Source of the DNA: Bolinopsis microptera
Lineage: Eukaryota > Ctenophora > Tentaculata > Lobata > Bolinopsidae
NCBI RefSeq assembly: GCF_026151205.1
Contig: NC_087076.1
Coordinates: forward strand, 8,160,902 to 8,224,901
Direction of reading: 5' to 3'
DNA: 64,000 bases
Shown: positions 1-12,540 of the stretch, one piece after another
Layout of the letters: every line of letters starts with the position of its first letter
Position numbering within the stretch: the first letter of the stretch is position 1
The notes under the pieces: model-generated
What the model was told of the DNA's origin: nothing
The model's input: only the letters and a program-made list of their open reading frames with translations
The model's database searches: none
Made by a program: the position numbers and the translations under genes

Positions 1-238
1 ATAAGTGCACTCTTTTCCCCCTGTTTGATATCTTAGTTATTAATCTTTCGATTTTAATCTTTCGACACTGATAGCTTGCTCTGCAGTCATGCCGGCCATT
101 TTGGTGTCAAATTGGACGATTTCTCGTAAAAATACAATCATTAAATGGTGCCACTGTGTTCGTGCCGCGAATAATAATAAAACAATAATGCCATGTACAT
201 AGAATACATTATATATTATATAATATTAATATACATAC

Positions 239-391
239 CTATAATGCCATATATCATAACTTCAGCAATTCCATGGCCACTATGTGAAGTATAATCCAGG
301 TCTGTGAGATACACCATGTCCCCTTCAAATCCGTTACAGTTCAGGGTGAACGTTAGACCTTCAATAGTTGTTTGATCCCTAGGATTATTCT
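239..391 (-). CDS. Internal exon, fucolectin/discoidin-like extracellular domain
   Basis: A 153-nt open stretch lies between a polypyrimidine/AG acceptor (AG at 393-392, preceded by a TACTAAT-like branch site) and a GTATGT donor (238-233). It encodes about 50 residues with the run LTFTLNCNGFEGDMVYLTD and ending GIAEVMIYG. The pattern Cys-x-x-x-x-Gly, then a Val-Tyr-Leu strand, then AEVxIYG is what the C-terminal half of fucolectin (F-type lectin) and related discoidin domains looks like, where the usual form is CEVEVYG. The exon starts with 2 nt and ends with 1 nt of a split codon, so it is a symmetric phase 1-1 exon, as is common for shuffled extracellular modules. Neighbouring exons were not found; the rest of the gene may lie in the introns or beyond position 1. 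Function (sugar binding) is inference only. Confidence 0.45.
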
Positions 392-1758
392 CTGAAGTAT
401 TAGTAAGGTGAAATAAATACTAATTATTAGACTCATCAACATATATTTATAAGTTTTGATCCATAATCGTACATATTGATTTTTGTCCAAATTGAAATAG
501 TTCCTACAGATATTTCATTTGTTTCTCTTACAGTTTTACCATTAGCGTCAAATCAAATAATATACGCTAATCTAACTGCGTATAATGCGATAATGCGATT
601 ACACCACGCCTCGTGAAATAACTGTTGCTCAACACGCTATCAGGCTACTGTCCTATTATCGCTTGTATACTGGGTGGATACTGGATATAGGGAAATGTAT
701 GCATGCTACTACTATACGAGAAAAGTAAAAAGTCCACGAGTCAGAAAAAAAGATATGTTTGAAAAATTTAAAAATTGGTCATATTACAAGAGTTACTGTT
801 AACCGGGCGAGAGAAGAAGTGTGAACGTAGCTCTGCTGCAAGGAACAAATAGTTGCTTGAGCTAAAATGGGCCCTTAGTTCCTGAGCGACAAACATCTCA
901 CTCAAAAGGAATCGAGCAGGTCGACTAAGTCACTGGGTTTTTTATGCGTGGAGCGTAGGCACTATTAAGCAAAGGTCATGATTCTGTTGAAGCAATAGGG
1001 TTGGTAGGTCAACAAATAATGTTCATGGTCTATAAAAAATAATAACGTCAATAAGGGTTGGTAGGTCAACAAATAATGTTCATGGTCTATAAAAAATAAT
1101 AACGTCCAGATTCATACGGCTGGTTACAGGGTAACACGACATCTGTCCGACAGCGACATCAGTCCGACTCAGGGTACCAGAAAAAAAAGTCATCTGTCCG
1201 AAATTGTGATCTTCGTGGTCATTCAAGCAAAAATTCAGTCAAAACAGTGAAATTTGGGTCGCGGAAAGCTAAAATTTGAAAATGTCCTATCGGTAGGACA
1301 TATTAAAAATTGTCATTGCATCAAAGTTTTCTCCGGATATACTGGTTTCAGTACTTTGATGGCGAATTGTTTCACTTTCACCGACTTCACTGATTGATCA
1401 TTGGTCAATAATTCAGTCAAAACGGCGAAATTTTGGTCAAGGCGACGGCAGAAAAGCTTCTCTTCAAAAATCTTCCAAAGTCTCTTTTAATTTACAGGTC
1501 AATATATTTACAGATCAATAGTGCGATTCTGCAGTCCGCAGTCCGCACCCACCGCACTTATAATTATAAATATATGTTGCCTCTGCTGTTTTTTCAAAGT
1601 TTTCAAAACAGTTATCAAATTTATTGCGATTTTTTTCGTTAGACCAACAAATAAATCAATATGAAGGCATGATATAATGATAAACATGAAAATAACAACG
1701 CATAATTCAAAAAAATTGCTGACAATATGAATAAGAAAAATAATCCCACATATTTCAG
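392..1758. other. Non-coding stretch, no gene seen
   Basis: No convincing exon was found on either strand. It holds the tandem duplication at 993-1106, three loose copies of an ACATCTGTCCGA-like motif at about 1139-1202, and two direct copies of an AATTCAGTCAAAAC motif about 180 bp apart (near 1230 and 1410), which look like decayed repeat DNA. Any earlier exons of the transporter whose last exon begins at 1759 would be expected here or upstream. Confidence 0.4.
993..1106. repeat. 57-bp tandem duplication
   Basis: Two head-to-tail copies of a 56/57-bp segment beginning caata(a)gggttggtaggt and ending aataataacgt; they differ by one inserted A. The near identity implies a recent duplication. 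Confidence 0.9.
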
Positions 1759-2118
1759 ATCCCACCGACGTGTTACCGGGCCACAGTGTTCGGACTCTCC
1801 TACTTTGTAGAGAAATGTTTCCTAAAGTTGGGGGCTCTAATAGCTGGGATAGACTCCCTCCCAACCACAGTGGACCTCTCCACGCTATCCGAACAATCCT
1901 CATACATCCACGAGTACTCTTTCCTTGTGTTTGGGGTTATTTATTTGTCCTTTATCTATGTGGCGAGTTTTCTGCCAACAAACACTTATAGAGTTCTTCC
2001 GGGGACTATTCGGGAGTTTAACAAGATGTACTGGCCGAGGAGAAGCGAGCAGGCTTATTTGTTGACTAGATATAATCCTAAGTGTACTGAGAAAGATTCT
2101 GATATAGAAACAAACTAG
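1759..2118 (+). CDS. Last exon of an MFS-like membrane transporter
   Basis: After a TTTCAG acceptor (AG at 1757-1758) the frame is open for 119 codons to TAG at 2116-2118. The start IPPTCYRATVFGLSYFVEK resembles the (F)PTxxRATxxG segment before TM11 of SLC22/SV2-type major facilitator transporters; compare FPTDIRSTAIG in the complete transporter at 50960-52444. Two hydrophobic segments follow (about exon residues 10-34 and 56-76), matching TM11 and TM12, then a polar cytoplasmic tail ending KDSDIETN. The reading frame starts in phase 0. Upstream exons were not recognised, so substrate and family are unknown. Alternative: another polytopic membrane protein family. Confidence 0.45.
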   Translation: MPPTCYRATVFGLSYFVEKCFLKLGALIAGIDSLPTTVDLSTLSEQSSYIHEYSFLVFGVIYLSFIYVASFLPTNTYRVLPGTIREFNKMYWPRRSEQAYLLTRYNPKCTEKDSDIETN

Positions 2119-2660
2119 CAGTAGCACTGATCAGCTCAAAGTTATTAAGTAACTAACACTAAAACTAACAAACTAGAAATGATTGCTTTGAACTGTTCTT
2201 GCCCTTTTGTTTCTCTGTTTTGTAAATGTTATATTATTAAGTTTATTTTGTTAGATAATTTGGAGGAGAGGATGGGTATTCCTTTTTTTGAGATTGGAAG
2301 TAAAAAGCAAGCTTAGCAGCAGCAAGAAAACACAAACGCCAAGCACTGTGAAAAAGTGATGTCTTCTGACTCTGAGTCTGATTGTGAAATATAAAGTTAT
2401 CTCCTGGGTCGTGGCTTTGTACAGTACCTTGTTCTCTTGTTCAAGCCAGATATTTCACCAATAGGTTAACGAGTCAAAACTCAAGATCTAAAAGCAATGA
2501 TTAACCCCAATATCCTGAGTATTATTGATAACTCACATCCAACATATCCCCTAACTGTAGATTGTCTTCCCTGGTAAATAATTCCACCATCCCTTCTATC
2601 CAGTCAAAGAACGCTGAGCAGAAGATGTAAACAGAAACCCAAATATCCCGTCATCCCCAC
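2119..2660. other. 3' flank between two genes
   Basis: Probable shared 3' untranslated and intergenic DNA of two convergent genes (transporter exon on plus, cysteine-rich gene on minus). No further ORF or repeat is seen. Confidence 0.4.
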
Positions 2661-3419
2661 TCATATCCCGACAAGATCCCTGACTATTGCTACCCCGACC
2701 AGGCCAGCAGCCCACAAACCCCTCCTCAGTCCCGACTCTCCAGACTTGCCGTAAATACACTTCCTGTAATCAGTCATATTCAAACTGGTGTCGTTATTAA
2801 AGTACGTATCAGCGTAGCAGCACCTATAGTCCGTGCACAGCTCGTCGTCGTTACAACCGCTCTCACATGTTTCTTTTGATTCTGTGCAGCCCCACGCTCT
2901 GGAGTTGTAGTCTGCTGCTATCTCGTCTGTTTCTACTTGGTACATGTAGTAGAAGCAGTAGTTGTAGCCGGTTGTTGTTGCGTTACACGACCTGTGGAGA
3001 TGTTAGAATGAAGTCAGAATTGCGATCAAATGGTGTGAAACTTTCTGCCATTGCCAAAATATAAAATGGCGAACAGCAAAGAATATCGATCATCTTCGTG
3101 GCCAGGCAGATTATCATGGATCCATTTACACGAAACTTTGGGATAATAATAATATGTGGTTAGGTATGGCCTTTATTAGACCTCCACACTAAACATCTAT
3201 TTAAAAACCACCATCCATCTTTAATTCAAACTTGAAATATAGAAATAGTGAGGATCACACTGACCTGTTGTTGAAACACATTAGATTGTCATCTTTCGGG
3301 CATTGCAGACACTTAAACTGATCCCACTCCTGCGTCACCACGAACTCTTGCGTCATCACCACCACTAGAACTAGAGCTAAGGTCCCAAATATGTATATCT
3401 GCTGCTGCTGTCGTATCAT
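2661..3419 (-). CDS. Ly6/uPAR-like cysteine-rich, probably GPI-anchored protein (copy 1)
   Basis: Two exons join in frame: 3419-3265 (155 nt) and 2991-2661 (331 nt), giving 161 residues plus TGA; the intron has GT (3264-3263) and AG (2993-2992) and splits an Arg codon after its second base. The ATG at 3419 is followed by a hydrophobic signal segment (about residues 8-22, IYIFGTLALVLVVVM). The mature part opens with KCLQCPKDDNLMCFNNRSCNA, spaced like the first strands of a Ly6/uPAR three-finger domain, and continues with Cys pairs in WGCTESKETCESGC and YRCCYAD. The last 25 residues (GLWAAGLVGVAIV) could serve as a GPI-attachment signal. Several NxT/S glycosylation sites are present. Expected site: outer cell surface or secreted. 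It is a paralogue of the gene at 15097-15849, with the intron at the same place and phase. Ligand unknown; the cysteine count differs from a classical Ly6 domain, so another small Cys-rich fold is possible. Confidence 0.65.
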
Positions 3420-3659
3420 GGCGACTGGAAAAGCAAGTAGCTATATGAAAAGTTGAGAAACTGGTACGAAATATATCCATTAAACGGTGCTAACTATCGA
3501 CAGTACCATGCACTTCAGATGACTGTGACGGAAATACTGCCGGAAAGTTGTAAAGGAACTGCCTGTAAGTACTGAAGCCTCATAACTGATAGAGCCCATT
3601 GTCGAACAGGTGCGATTCCATTGAAGATCACATAAATCCTATCGACTTTGAAATAGCGC

Positions 3660-4506
3660 CAGTGATGCACGCCGGTTCATTTTTCGCCAACCGGCGGCGG
3701 CGTGCCCAAAATGGCCCGGCGTGGCGGCGTTCGGCGGCGTGGAACATAATTTTGTCAAAATTTAGGTTTTAATTACAAGGCCCACAAAAATTGCGCATGA
3801 AATAATGATGTAATAAGTGTGGTTTTTAAAGCATTTATGGCGAAAACGTGGCTGAATGTGATGATGAACGTAACGAAGTGGCCTCATAGCAGCGAGTAGC
3901 CCCATAAAATACGACATTCACCCGCTGAACTACAATTATCAATGCTACCATCAGAAAACTCTAGTTTGTACTTTCATGAGTATAATGACTTTAAGTGTTA
4001 CAATACCTGGAATCAATGTTATTGTAATGTGACCTAATCACTGTTATTGTAATATGACCTAATTTTGTTAATTCCTGTTAATTCCTAATTCCTGTTATGT
4101 TTCAATAAATAGGAATGTTCATATTAAACGGCTAATACAAGAAAAAGGTCTTCCTTTTGTGAAAAGAAACATTATTCAATTTACTCAGTTACATTCAGGG
4201 ATGACTTCACATTTTCCCAATTATATTTAAGAAAAATCAAATTCTTAACATTGTCGTTGGACAATTTGGATCTCCTAGAGTTCAAAATCAACCCCGACTG
4301 GCTCCATACTCTTTCTATTTCAGAACTAGTAGCTGGTATGCAGTGAATGATTCGAAAAATCTTACTAAGAATGGGAAAAGTAGCAAAACAATTTGCTTTG
4401 AAAATGTTTTTTATTTTTTCACGCCACGCCGACTTGAGAGGTATCGGCGTGGCGGCGTGTGAAAATGTGCCGGCGCGGCGGCGTCCGGCGGCGGCGTGCA
4501 TCACTG
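3660..4506. mobile_element. Internally deleted hAT transposon with intact ends
   Basis: 847 bp bounded by 15-bp perfect terminal inverted repeats CAGTGATGCACGCCG (3660-3674 and, reversed, 4492-4506). It is flanked by a perfect 8-bp target duplication AATAGCGC at 3652-3659 and 4507-4514. CAGTG-type ends and 8-bp duplications are diagnostic of the hAT superfamily. Sub-terminal DNA is rich in GGCGGCG blocks, unlike the AT-rich interior. Only the C-terminal part of a transposase remains (see next entry), so this copy is non-autonomous. The perfect duplication argues for a relatively young insertion. Confidence 0.92.
4181..4450 (-). pseudogene. hAT transposase C-terminal dimerisation fragment
   Basis: The minus-strand frame ending with TAA at 4181 reads IIHCIPATSSEIERVWSQSG, then LILNSRRSKLSNDNVKNLIF. 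This matches the hAT C-terminal dimerisation signature (IPAsSxxxERxFSxxG...RxxLxxxxxxxLxFLxxN). The catalytic domain and the BED finger are absent. It sits wholly inside the 847-bp element, so it is a deletion relic rather than a host gene. The extension of the frame toward 4504 runs into the terminal repeat and is probably not coding in the parent element. Confidence 0.8.
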
Positions 4507-4514
4507 AATAGCGC

Positions 4515-5078
4515 TCATTAAAATTGCGTGAAAAACGTGATTTTTGAATACCGAATTCTAACTGCTAACTTCTTGATCACCTGATAAGCAAAATGAAGGC
4601 TGTAGAATTTATGAGAGTATAGGATAGAAATAATACCTAGAATGTATTACGGCGCCTATGAAGGCGTGACTTTGTTCATTTTGACATATATAATAAACTC
4701 TGAACAAAACCACGCCAAGGTATAAAACAGGTTGAACTGATCAAAAAGCATTCATGAACAATGAAAGCTATTCAAATATATGTTATTATGTTATTACGTT
4801 ATTAGTAGCCCGACAATCCTAGCTCACTCTACGCCACTCCAAAATGACCAATGAACATACTAAAGACCAGGCACGAAACAACAAAGATTGCCAGGAGGAT
4901 ATATTGAGTGTAGGATTGTACTTGTAGCTGTTCTAGCCCCCTTTGTTAGCTAGCCTAGTTATACAGAGTAGTTGTAGTTATAAGAGCGAGTGAGCAGGCA
5001 TAAACATGAGATGTGTGTAATATAGCCGCTGCTTTTCTAGCAGCCACATCTTTTACAAAGTAGTTAGTCAGGATCTAG
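4515..5078. other. Non-coding spacer
   Basis: AT-rich unique-looking DNA between the hAT element and the minisatellite; no exon, RNA gene or repeat recognised. Confidence 0.4.
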
Positions 5079-6108
5079 TATAATGGTGAGTAGAGGTGGT
5101 ATACAGTGGTGAGTAGATGTAGTGGAGGGTGGTGAGTAGAGGTGGTACAGAGTGGTGAGTAGAGGTGGTACAGAGTGGTGAGTAGATGAAGTGGAGGGTG
5201 GTGAGTAGAGGTGGTACAGAGTGGTGAGTAGAGGTAGTGGAGGGTGGTGAGTAGATGTAGTGGAGGGTGGTGAGTAGAGGTGGTATAGAGTGGTGAGTAG
5301 AGGTGGTATAGAGTGGTGAGTAGATGAAGTGGAGGGTGGTGAGTAGAGGTGGTACAGAGTGGTGAGTAGATGTAGTGGAGGGTGGTCAGTAGATGTAGTG
5401 GAGGGTGGTGAGTAGAGTTAGTGGAGGGTGGTGAGTAGAGGTGGTATAGGGTGGTGAGTAGATGTGGTGGAGGGTGGTGAGTAGAGGTAGTGGAGGGTGG
5501 TGAGAAGAGGAGTAGAGGTAGTGGAGGGTGGTGAGTAGAGGTAGTGAGTAGATGTAGTGGAGGGTAGTGAGTAGAGGTGGTACAGAGTGGTGAGTAGATG
5601 TAGTGGAGGGTGGTCAGTAGATGTAGTGGAGGGTGGTGAGTAGAGTTAGTGGAGGGTGGTGAGTAGAGGTGGTATAGGGTGGTGAGTAGATGTGGTGGAG
5701 GGTGGTGAGTAGAGGTAGTGAAGGGTGGTGAGTAGAGGTAGTGAAGGGTGGTGAGTAGATGTGGTGGAGGGTGGTGAGTAGAGGTAGTGGAGGGTGATGA
5801 GTAGAGGTAGTGGAGGGTGGTGAGTAGAGGTGGTACAGAGTGGTGAGTAGAGGTGGTACAGAGTGGTGAGTAGATGTAGTGGAGGGTGGTGAGTAGATGT
5901 AGTGGAGGGTGGTGAGTAGAGGTGGTACAGAGTGGTAAGTAGAGTTAGTGGAGGGTGGTGAGTAGAGGTGGTACAGAGTGGTGAGTAGATGTGGTACAGA
6001 GTGGTGAGTAGATGTAGTGGAGGGTGGTGAGTAGATGTAGTGGAGGGTGGTGAGTAGAGGTGGTACAGAGTGGTAAGTAGAGGTAGTGGAGGGTGGTCAG
6101 TAGATGTA
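5079..6108. repeat. Minisatellite, 23-bp unit (about 45 copies)
   Basis: Degenerate head-to-tail array of GTGGAGGGTGGTGAGTAGA-type units. Two unit classes alternate irregularly: GTAGTGGAGGGTGGTGAGTA and GTGGTACAGAGTGGTGAGTA, each followed by GAG or GAT. One strand is almost free of C, so the array is strongly strand-asymmetric. No open frame spans it. Confidence 0.93.
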
Positions 6109-7670
6109 AATGTTTTTTGCTAACATTTAAATAAAATTCTTATCACTGAAACCACACGATCATGATCCGGCACCACCAAACTATGACCCTCGGTTTAATA
6201 TGTGTAGACCATCCATTATGAATCTAGCAGTTGTATCAGTGTGATCATGACTAGCTGCATGCTGCAGTCTCGCAAAAACTTGAAACATCTGAGAGACTTG
6301 GCTAAAAATAGAATGATGAGAAACTGGGCACTAATTTAGTAACTTATAAATGGTGCTAGTAATCCGGTAACCACGGTAACTACGGTAAGTTACGAATGAC
6401 ATCTGCAGTAGTACAGGGATAGTAATAAATGTACTATCGGGCAAAAATAGAACAATGGCATTGTTAATTGTAGCAGGACAGTATGACACATACCTCATTT
6501 GACAGCTTTACTACACAATACGCACGGGTCAAATCCGAAGGGTACCTAATTATAATGATTAATTAATTAATTAATTCAGCTTGATATTTGAGGATTAATG
6601 TTGAACAAGATTTATTTGGCATGTTGCCAGAAGTAGACCCTTTAAACTAAAGAATTGTTTTGACTTTCTCAATCTTCTAATATTTTGAAATTGCAGTTGC
6701 ACACTTATTATAATAAGTTGTAGCTTGGTTTCCCAGAAAAGTGCTCAACTGACAACCACATTACCACATGCAGGAACATTGCAAACAAGGGAAGCACTCG
6801 AAATATATGGGCTGAAGAATCGGTTCATTGTATAGTCATTTAAAGAACAAGACCTATGTTTGAAATTACATACTATAAAAATACAGACCAGTCTTCACTG
6901 CCTCTACTCTATATGCTCATGACTTATCAGCTTTTAGTTTAATTATCATGGAATTTTCGCAGATGTTAGATAAAAGATCGAACTAATGGTACGTAAATTT
7001 CCAAATCAATTGGAGGGTTTTTCGCGTTACAGCACGTGATTTATAAGACGGATAAGTGCTATCAGTTTATGAACTATGAAGATGCCAATACTATTCAACT
7101 CGAACTAGCAATCAGTCGGTCAATAGTTACTATATCACAACACTCTAGTTACATGCACTGTAAAGTGTAAGTGTAGTTACAATGCTTATTTACCTCTGAC
7201 TTTTGCGTAATTTTGTTTGGCTGTTAAGTGTAAAGTTCTCCTGCAAGTTTTCGGAGTTAATCAATTATTAAATTGATTATGCGTATAATTAATTTAATAA
7301 TTAACTATCCGGATAATTAATTCAATGATTAATTACCTCTGGACACTGTATCAGAATTCAGAATCTTACGCTTAACAGCCTTACAAAATTAACAATCTCA
7401 AAAGTTGACTATTATTATTATCGAACTTTACACAAATCTGAATTAAACATCCTAAAGATCTGATAAGTCCACAAGTAAGACCGGTAAAACAAATTAAATG
7501 ACAATAACTTAAATACTAAAGGATAACACCTGTTTATTATACATATCTTTCATACATAAACATAATACTTCTGTATACATAATCAAAATAAATGTATCCA
7601 TAAAATACGGTTCGAGGCATTATGTCTCTGCAGTTCAGTCAAGTCTTCTGTATTATTTTATATATTAAGT

Positions 7671-7745
7671 TTACTATTAGTTTTATATAAGTTTACTATT
7701 AGTTTTATATAAGACTATTAGTTTTATATAAGTTGACTATTAGTA
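7671..7745. repeat. Short AT-rich tandem repeat
   Basis: Three to four imperfect copies of a unit of about 24 bp, TTTATATAAGTTTACTATTAG, the third copy with a deletion. Confidence 0.8.
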
Positions 7746-8242
7746 TAACAATGGAGTGAGCTACTCTGTTTTCTGCAAGATAGAATCATCATAAGGCTAT
7801 TACAAGAGAGCTTAAAGAGGTTTAAAGCAAGCATGAAGAATAGTAGGGCATGTACAACCGAAAGTGAAACTACAAAATATTTTGGGAAATTATACGAAAA
7901 TTAACCGAAACTGTAATATGCATAATGGTTTAAGGTTTTAAATGATACAATCGGTAAGCTTTGAGCCTGTTTCTGTGAATCTGTATACCCTCGGAGGAAT
8001 TTGACTTTGCTGCAGAGCTCTTATACAGTAGAGCCTTCAGATATCTAGCAGTAGACGTTATCGAGTGTGTATAGACTTATAGATAATGAGTTTTTAATTA
8101 TTAGCCGTTCCCAATGTCGTGGGGAACATACAGGAACAGCATTGAACAAACTCAGATAATTTGCCGTATTGGAGATGTGAAATCGCGCGGTTATGGTGGT
8201 GACTAGACTAAAGATTTGAAGTGAGCACACAAAATTACTGTG

Positions 8243-8345
8243 GTTAGTGGTTACAATGATTGATTACAATGATTACAATGATTTATTACAATGATCAAAT
8301 GATTACATTGATCAGATGATTACATTGATTGATTATAATGAATCG
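8243..8345. repeat. Degenerate ATTACAATGATTG array
   Basis: Irregular head-to-tail copies of GATTACAATGATT / GATTACATTGATC; low-complexity minisatellite. Confidence 0.75.
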
Positions 8346-11300
8346 CTGCTACCGATGATTCAGATCAGCTCATACAAAAAGTTGCACTTAGTATCTATAG
8401 TATCTAGATACAATCAAATTAGCGGTTTTACCACGAGACCATGGCTATAAGTATAAGAGTAATATTTAATTCGAACAATGTCAGTAAATCAGGTCCAAAC
8501 TAGAACAACATAAGTAACTCAGTAGTTGAATCTCCATCTTTTAAGAGTACAAATAGGAGATTAGCACTCCAGGTATAAAGATTGAAGAATAGCACCACGT
8601 GACTATAACGATCGGGATGAGGGATTACTCCAGTTTAGGTCACAGCACAAATCACAATCTTAACCTGAAGCATGAGTACGGATCTCTTTACATTTCATGA
8701 TAATAAATATAGCGCAATGGAAGCTTTGGTACTTCTATTTTAGACTGTTTGTATACGTCGGAACTCAGAAATTGATAAGATCTATTGATAAGATCTATCG
8801 ATCATTTTGGTTCCACGAACTGAAAAATTATACTTCAAACTAAATAACATAGTTCAATATATAGCTATAAATTCGCATTATTAGTAGAACAACGTCCATA
8901 TATTATATAAAGAAACCATAATAACGCGCTCGATCGAGAAGATCAAAACTTTTCCTTGTTTAAACTATTCATATAAGTTTCAAAACAAGTAGCACGGACT
9001 AGGACGCCAGAAAATCTGGAATTTTTCTATTTTTAAATTTTGTTTCATGTTTATCGAAAGTTTATTCAAGCTTTCTATTCAATGATCTGAAACAATAATT
9101 ATTGTGTGGTCTTTTTTAAATTTAATTGAATCATGAGACTTAAACATTTGAATCTTGGAGAAATTTTCAGCCAGAAATATGGAGTAAAGTACACGAGGTG
9201 GACTAATACTTACAAAGAGTTTGAGATTTCATAAAATATGTTATGTCAGAATGTCGAATATATATGTTATTTGATATTCATTTGTTCAGTGTTTTTTAAA
9301 AGTTGGGCGTTTAAAAGTAAGTTTTAAAAGCAAAATGTCAAAATCGATAACACTTAAACATTAAAGCTTTGAGACACGTGGACAGTGAGTTGTAAGTGTG
9401 GCCACCGCTCGATATGTAGGTCAATGTAGGTAATGACCTACGTATAAAACGATTTACGAAGAAATCGTTTATACAAAGAATAAATTATATTTTTATGTAA
9501 TATGTCATAATCGTCAAAGTTTACAAACCTACCAAAATCCCTAAAACATAAAATTTGAAATATGCACTGTGCAGGATTGGATCTGACAGTTCTAATAACT
9601 GATTTACAAAAAATATGATAATATAATAATATGATATGAAAATCATATCAAACTTAGTACTTATAGTAAAATAGATGAATGTAATACAATTTGGATAGTT
9701 CTTAGTAAACAAACTGCTCACAGATTCAGGACTCTGATAACGTAATTAATCAAAATTCCGCTGCTTACTTGACTAAATCAATTTTAAATCTCAAAGACTT
9801 TTAGCCTTGTATGGGAAATAAAATAGGAAGTATAACTAGGTCCTCCGGGGCGTGGGTTCGTATCCTACCGTGGCCTCCAGATTTTGTAAACTTGTCTTAG
9901 TAAACTAACTAGTATAACTAGTATAACTATACGTGGTCTACGTGGCGAGATATTAAAATCAATAAACAGGGTCCTAAAAATACAACAAAACCGTACTAAG
10001 TTAACAACTTTTAGTATAGAATTAACAAAGTAAAAGCCGACATCAAAATATGTCAATATTCGTTTATCGTAAGTTATTGCATTGAATAACTGTAAATTTG
10101 ACATCTTATTACTCTATAACAAAAATTGACATCAAACTCAATAATTTTTTCCAACTTTCCTGAGGCCATACATAAACATTCACGTACTGATTATATTTTA
10201 AGGGTTTCCTCCTCATTTTGTCTACCACAAATATGTCACTGATGTTTTCCTCTTGCTCTTTGTATTAGAATTAATACAGTGGGGTTTAATGTGGTATTAA
10301 ACATTATACTTATAAATATTATACTGATGAAAGTTATACTTATAAACGTATTATACTACTTATAAAGGCTGAAGAGACTTTGATAAAACTAAAAATACGA
10401 TTGAGGACAAACGCCAACATAATGATACCATGAACATCTGCTCTCTCAAACACCTGCAGACCAGTACTCTGGAGGACTGAATATTCTTTAATATTCAATA
10501 TTAAAGTCTATACAATAAGATTAGGGACCTGTTCACTAGGGCTGAATATTTTACCATATTAATACAATCTTACACTAGTCGGGTGCATGCTGTACAACTA
10601 CACTACTACTAGTCGGACTACAGCTGCGACTGTAGCCAGGTTCGAGCGTGACTAAAGCCAGCTGTTAAAGCGTGGGGACACCTGAGGACTCAATCTCTGC
10701 ATTTGAAGCATGATGCCACAAATTGCCACATAATCGTGATAATGTCTTAATGCCAAGACGGTGCTTGGGTCGCAATCCTATTGTTGTTGAGTTGTAGCTG
10801 AACAGATTAAATTAGGAGTAAACACTTTTAACGAAATAATCGTTCTGAAAAACTGCTAATTGGACAACATTATGGTAGTATTTTTGGGAGTTAGTGAGCA
10901 ATTACCATATTACAATAATTGGTTGCATAAACGTTCCTATGAATACGAAAGTAGCAACAAATACGAAAGTAGCTAATAACAAGATTAATAAAAAATAACA
11001 TCAAAATCAAGCATTTGCACTTTCGGTGCAAATTGACACCAACAATGCAAGACACGAGAGACAAATATATTGATAACAAACAGTGCGATTAAGCAACTAG
11101 ACACACGCGGCTGCATGTTGCACATTGGTGTACTGGGACACATCTTGAAACACAATCATATCATGATCAATGATTTACGATTGTTATTATATTATTACTA
11201 CTAGGTAGCACGAGCAATTGCAATTTAGTAGGAGTACTACTACTACTAGTGGACTGTAGAGTAGTAGTAATACGCTACAATAGTGTTACTGCCATGCTAC

Positions 11301-12540
11301 ATGCTAGTTATGAACTCGTAACACTAACAATAACGATGTAGGATGCAGGAACTGCAGAGTGGTGTCCAATAAGCGGACTCCTACAGGTCGTGTGGTGTAA
11401 TACTCTATTGTTGCCTGTTGTGCAGCTACTTGACATACTCTGTATGTTACAGGAAATTGATACTGATATTCATATATCCAGCCCGACTCCCATGATACTT
11501 GTTATAGCAGTGTGGAGTACGGGGTGGTCGAGAAGTAGCTACATTACCGTGGATTGCAAGCACTCTAATTTCCGATTTTCTTATTGAGGAGAAACATCCA
11601 GAGCCAGAAAAACTTGACTCCACAAGGTATTTAAGCCTTAAAAAAGGCGGCGGTAAATGTCAGTAAATGTTCTTCTTAAATTTTTTGCCAGTTTAAAAAA
11701 TTAAACTTTGAAATAGTAGACATCTTAAAATGTAACAGTATGGAATACGGGGTGGCCAGTACACAAAACTACTTGCACAGATTAGTTCATTTTACCTCAG
11801 TCTCAAGAAATTCCATACTCTTTATAGTTTTCTTCTGATAAACCTATGGCTATATAGTTCATCGAAAACCAAAAACTATCATACCGTAAGGTGACAGCCA
11901 GAAAGTCTTAAATAATCAAAAAGTCGATGTCGCCCTACCCGATTATCCGAATAATCCCACTAGGGTTCAGGTAAGGCCTAAGCGGCTACATTGAGATCGC
12001 AGTTCTTGTTTAGATCCAATGCTGACGTAGCACTTTATGATTTAATTAAGTCGTTAGGCCCCATACATAAGATGGGTCACAAGATAAAGAAAAAGCAACT
12101 ATTCCCTCGACGATTAACAAAAAGTACTCAATATTAAGAGGCAGAATTGTTGGTTGTTGACGACTATGTACACTTGTCAAAGAAAAAAAAACAGAGCCTC
12201 AAGTGTCATATTTGCCAACACAGTCCGAACTAGAAGCCTCCACAAGAATTAACAAACTTGTTACTTCATTATCACCATGTGCAGGTTTGAGCGTTTTGAA
12301 ATATAGTGCTGCATTATATTCTGGCACTATTTTGCCGAGACAGTCAGTTGAGACATGACAGAAACATTCCCAAAATATGTTCTCACATTTAATTGTCGTA
12401 TATGCTATATTTCTATATTTGTGTCGCCAAAATGGATAGTACCTATCACCACCCTGCTTTCTGGAGCCTGAATATTCTCTCCTCAGTTCAGAAAAAGGCT
12501 GTAAATGTTAGGCGAACAAAACTAGAAGTAAAAAGTCAGG

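Larger units (their letters stand above)
6109..12540. other. Large non-coding block
   Basis: 6.4 kb of AT-rich DNA in which I see no supportable gene; short open frames (for example near 8045-8230, 9521-9721, 9865-10104 and 10891-11079) have no domain pattern. Local structure: TTAA-rich imperfect palindromes near 6555-6580 and 7260-7340, a short tandem repeat at 7671-7745, and a degenerate ATTACAATGA array at 8243-8345. Confidence 0.45.

Noticed and set aside
9840-9885. tRNA or tRNA-derived SINE (GTGGGTTCGTATCCTAC T-arm-like)
   Set aside because: Only a B-box/T-arm-like piece; no D arm, anticodon arm or A box in front.
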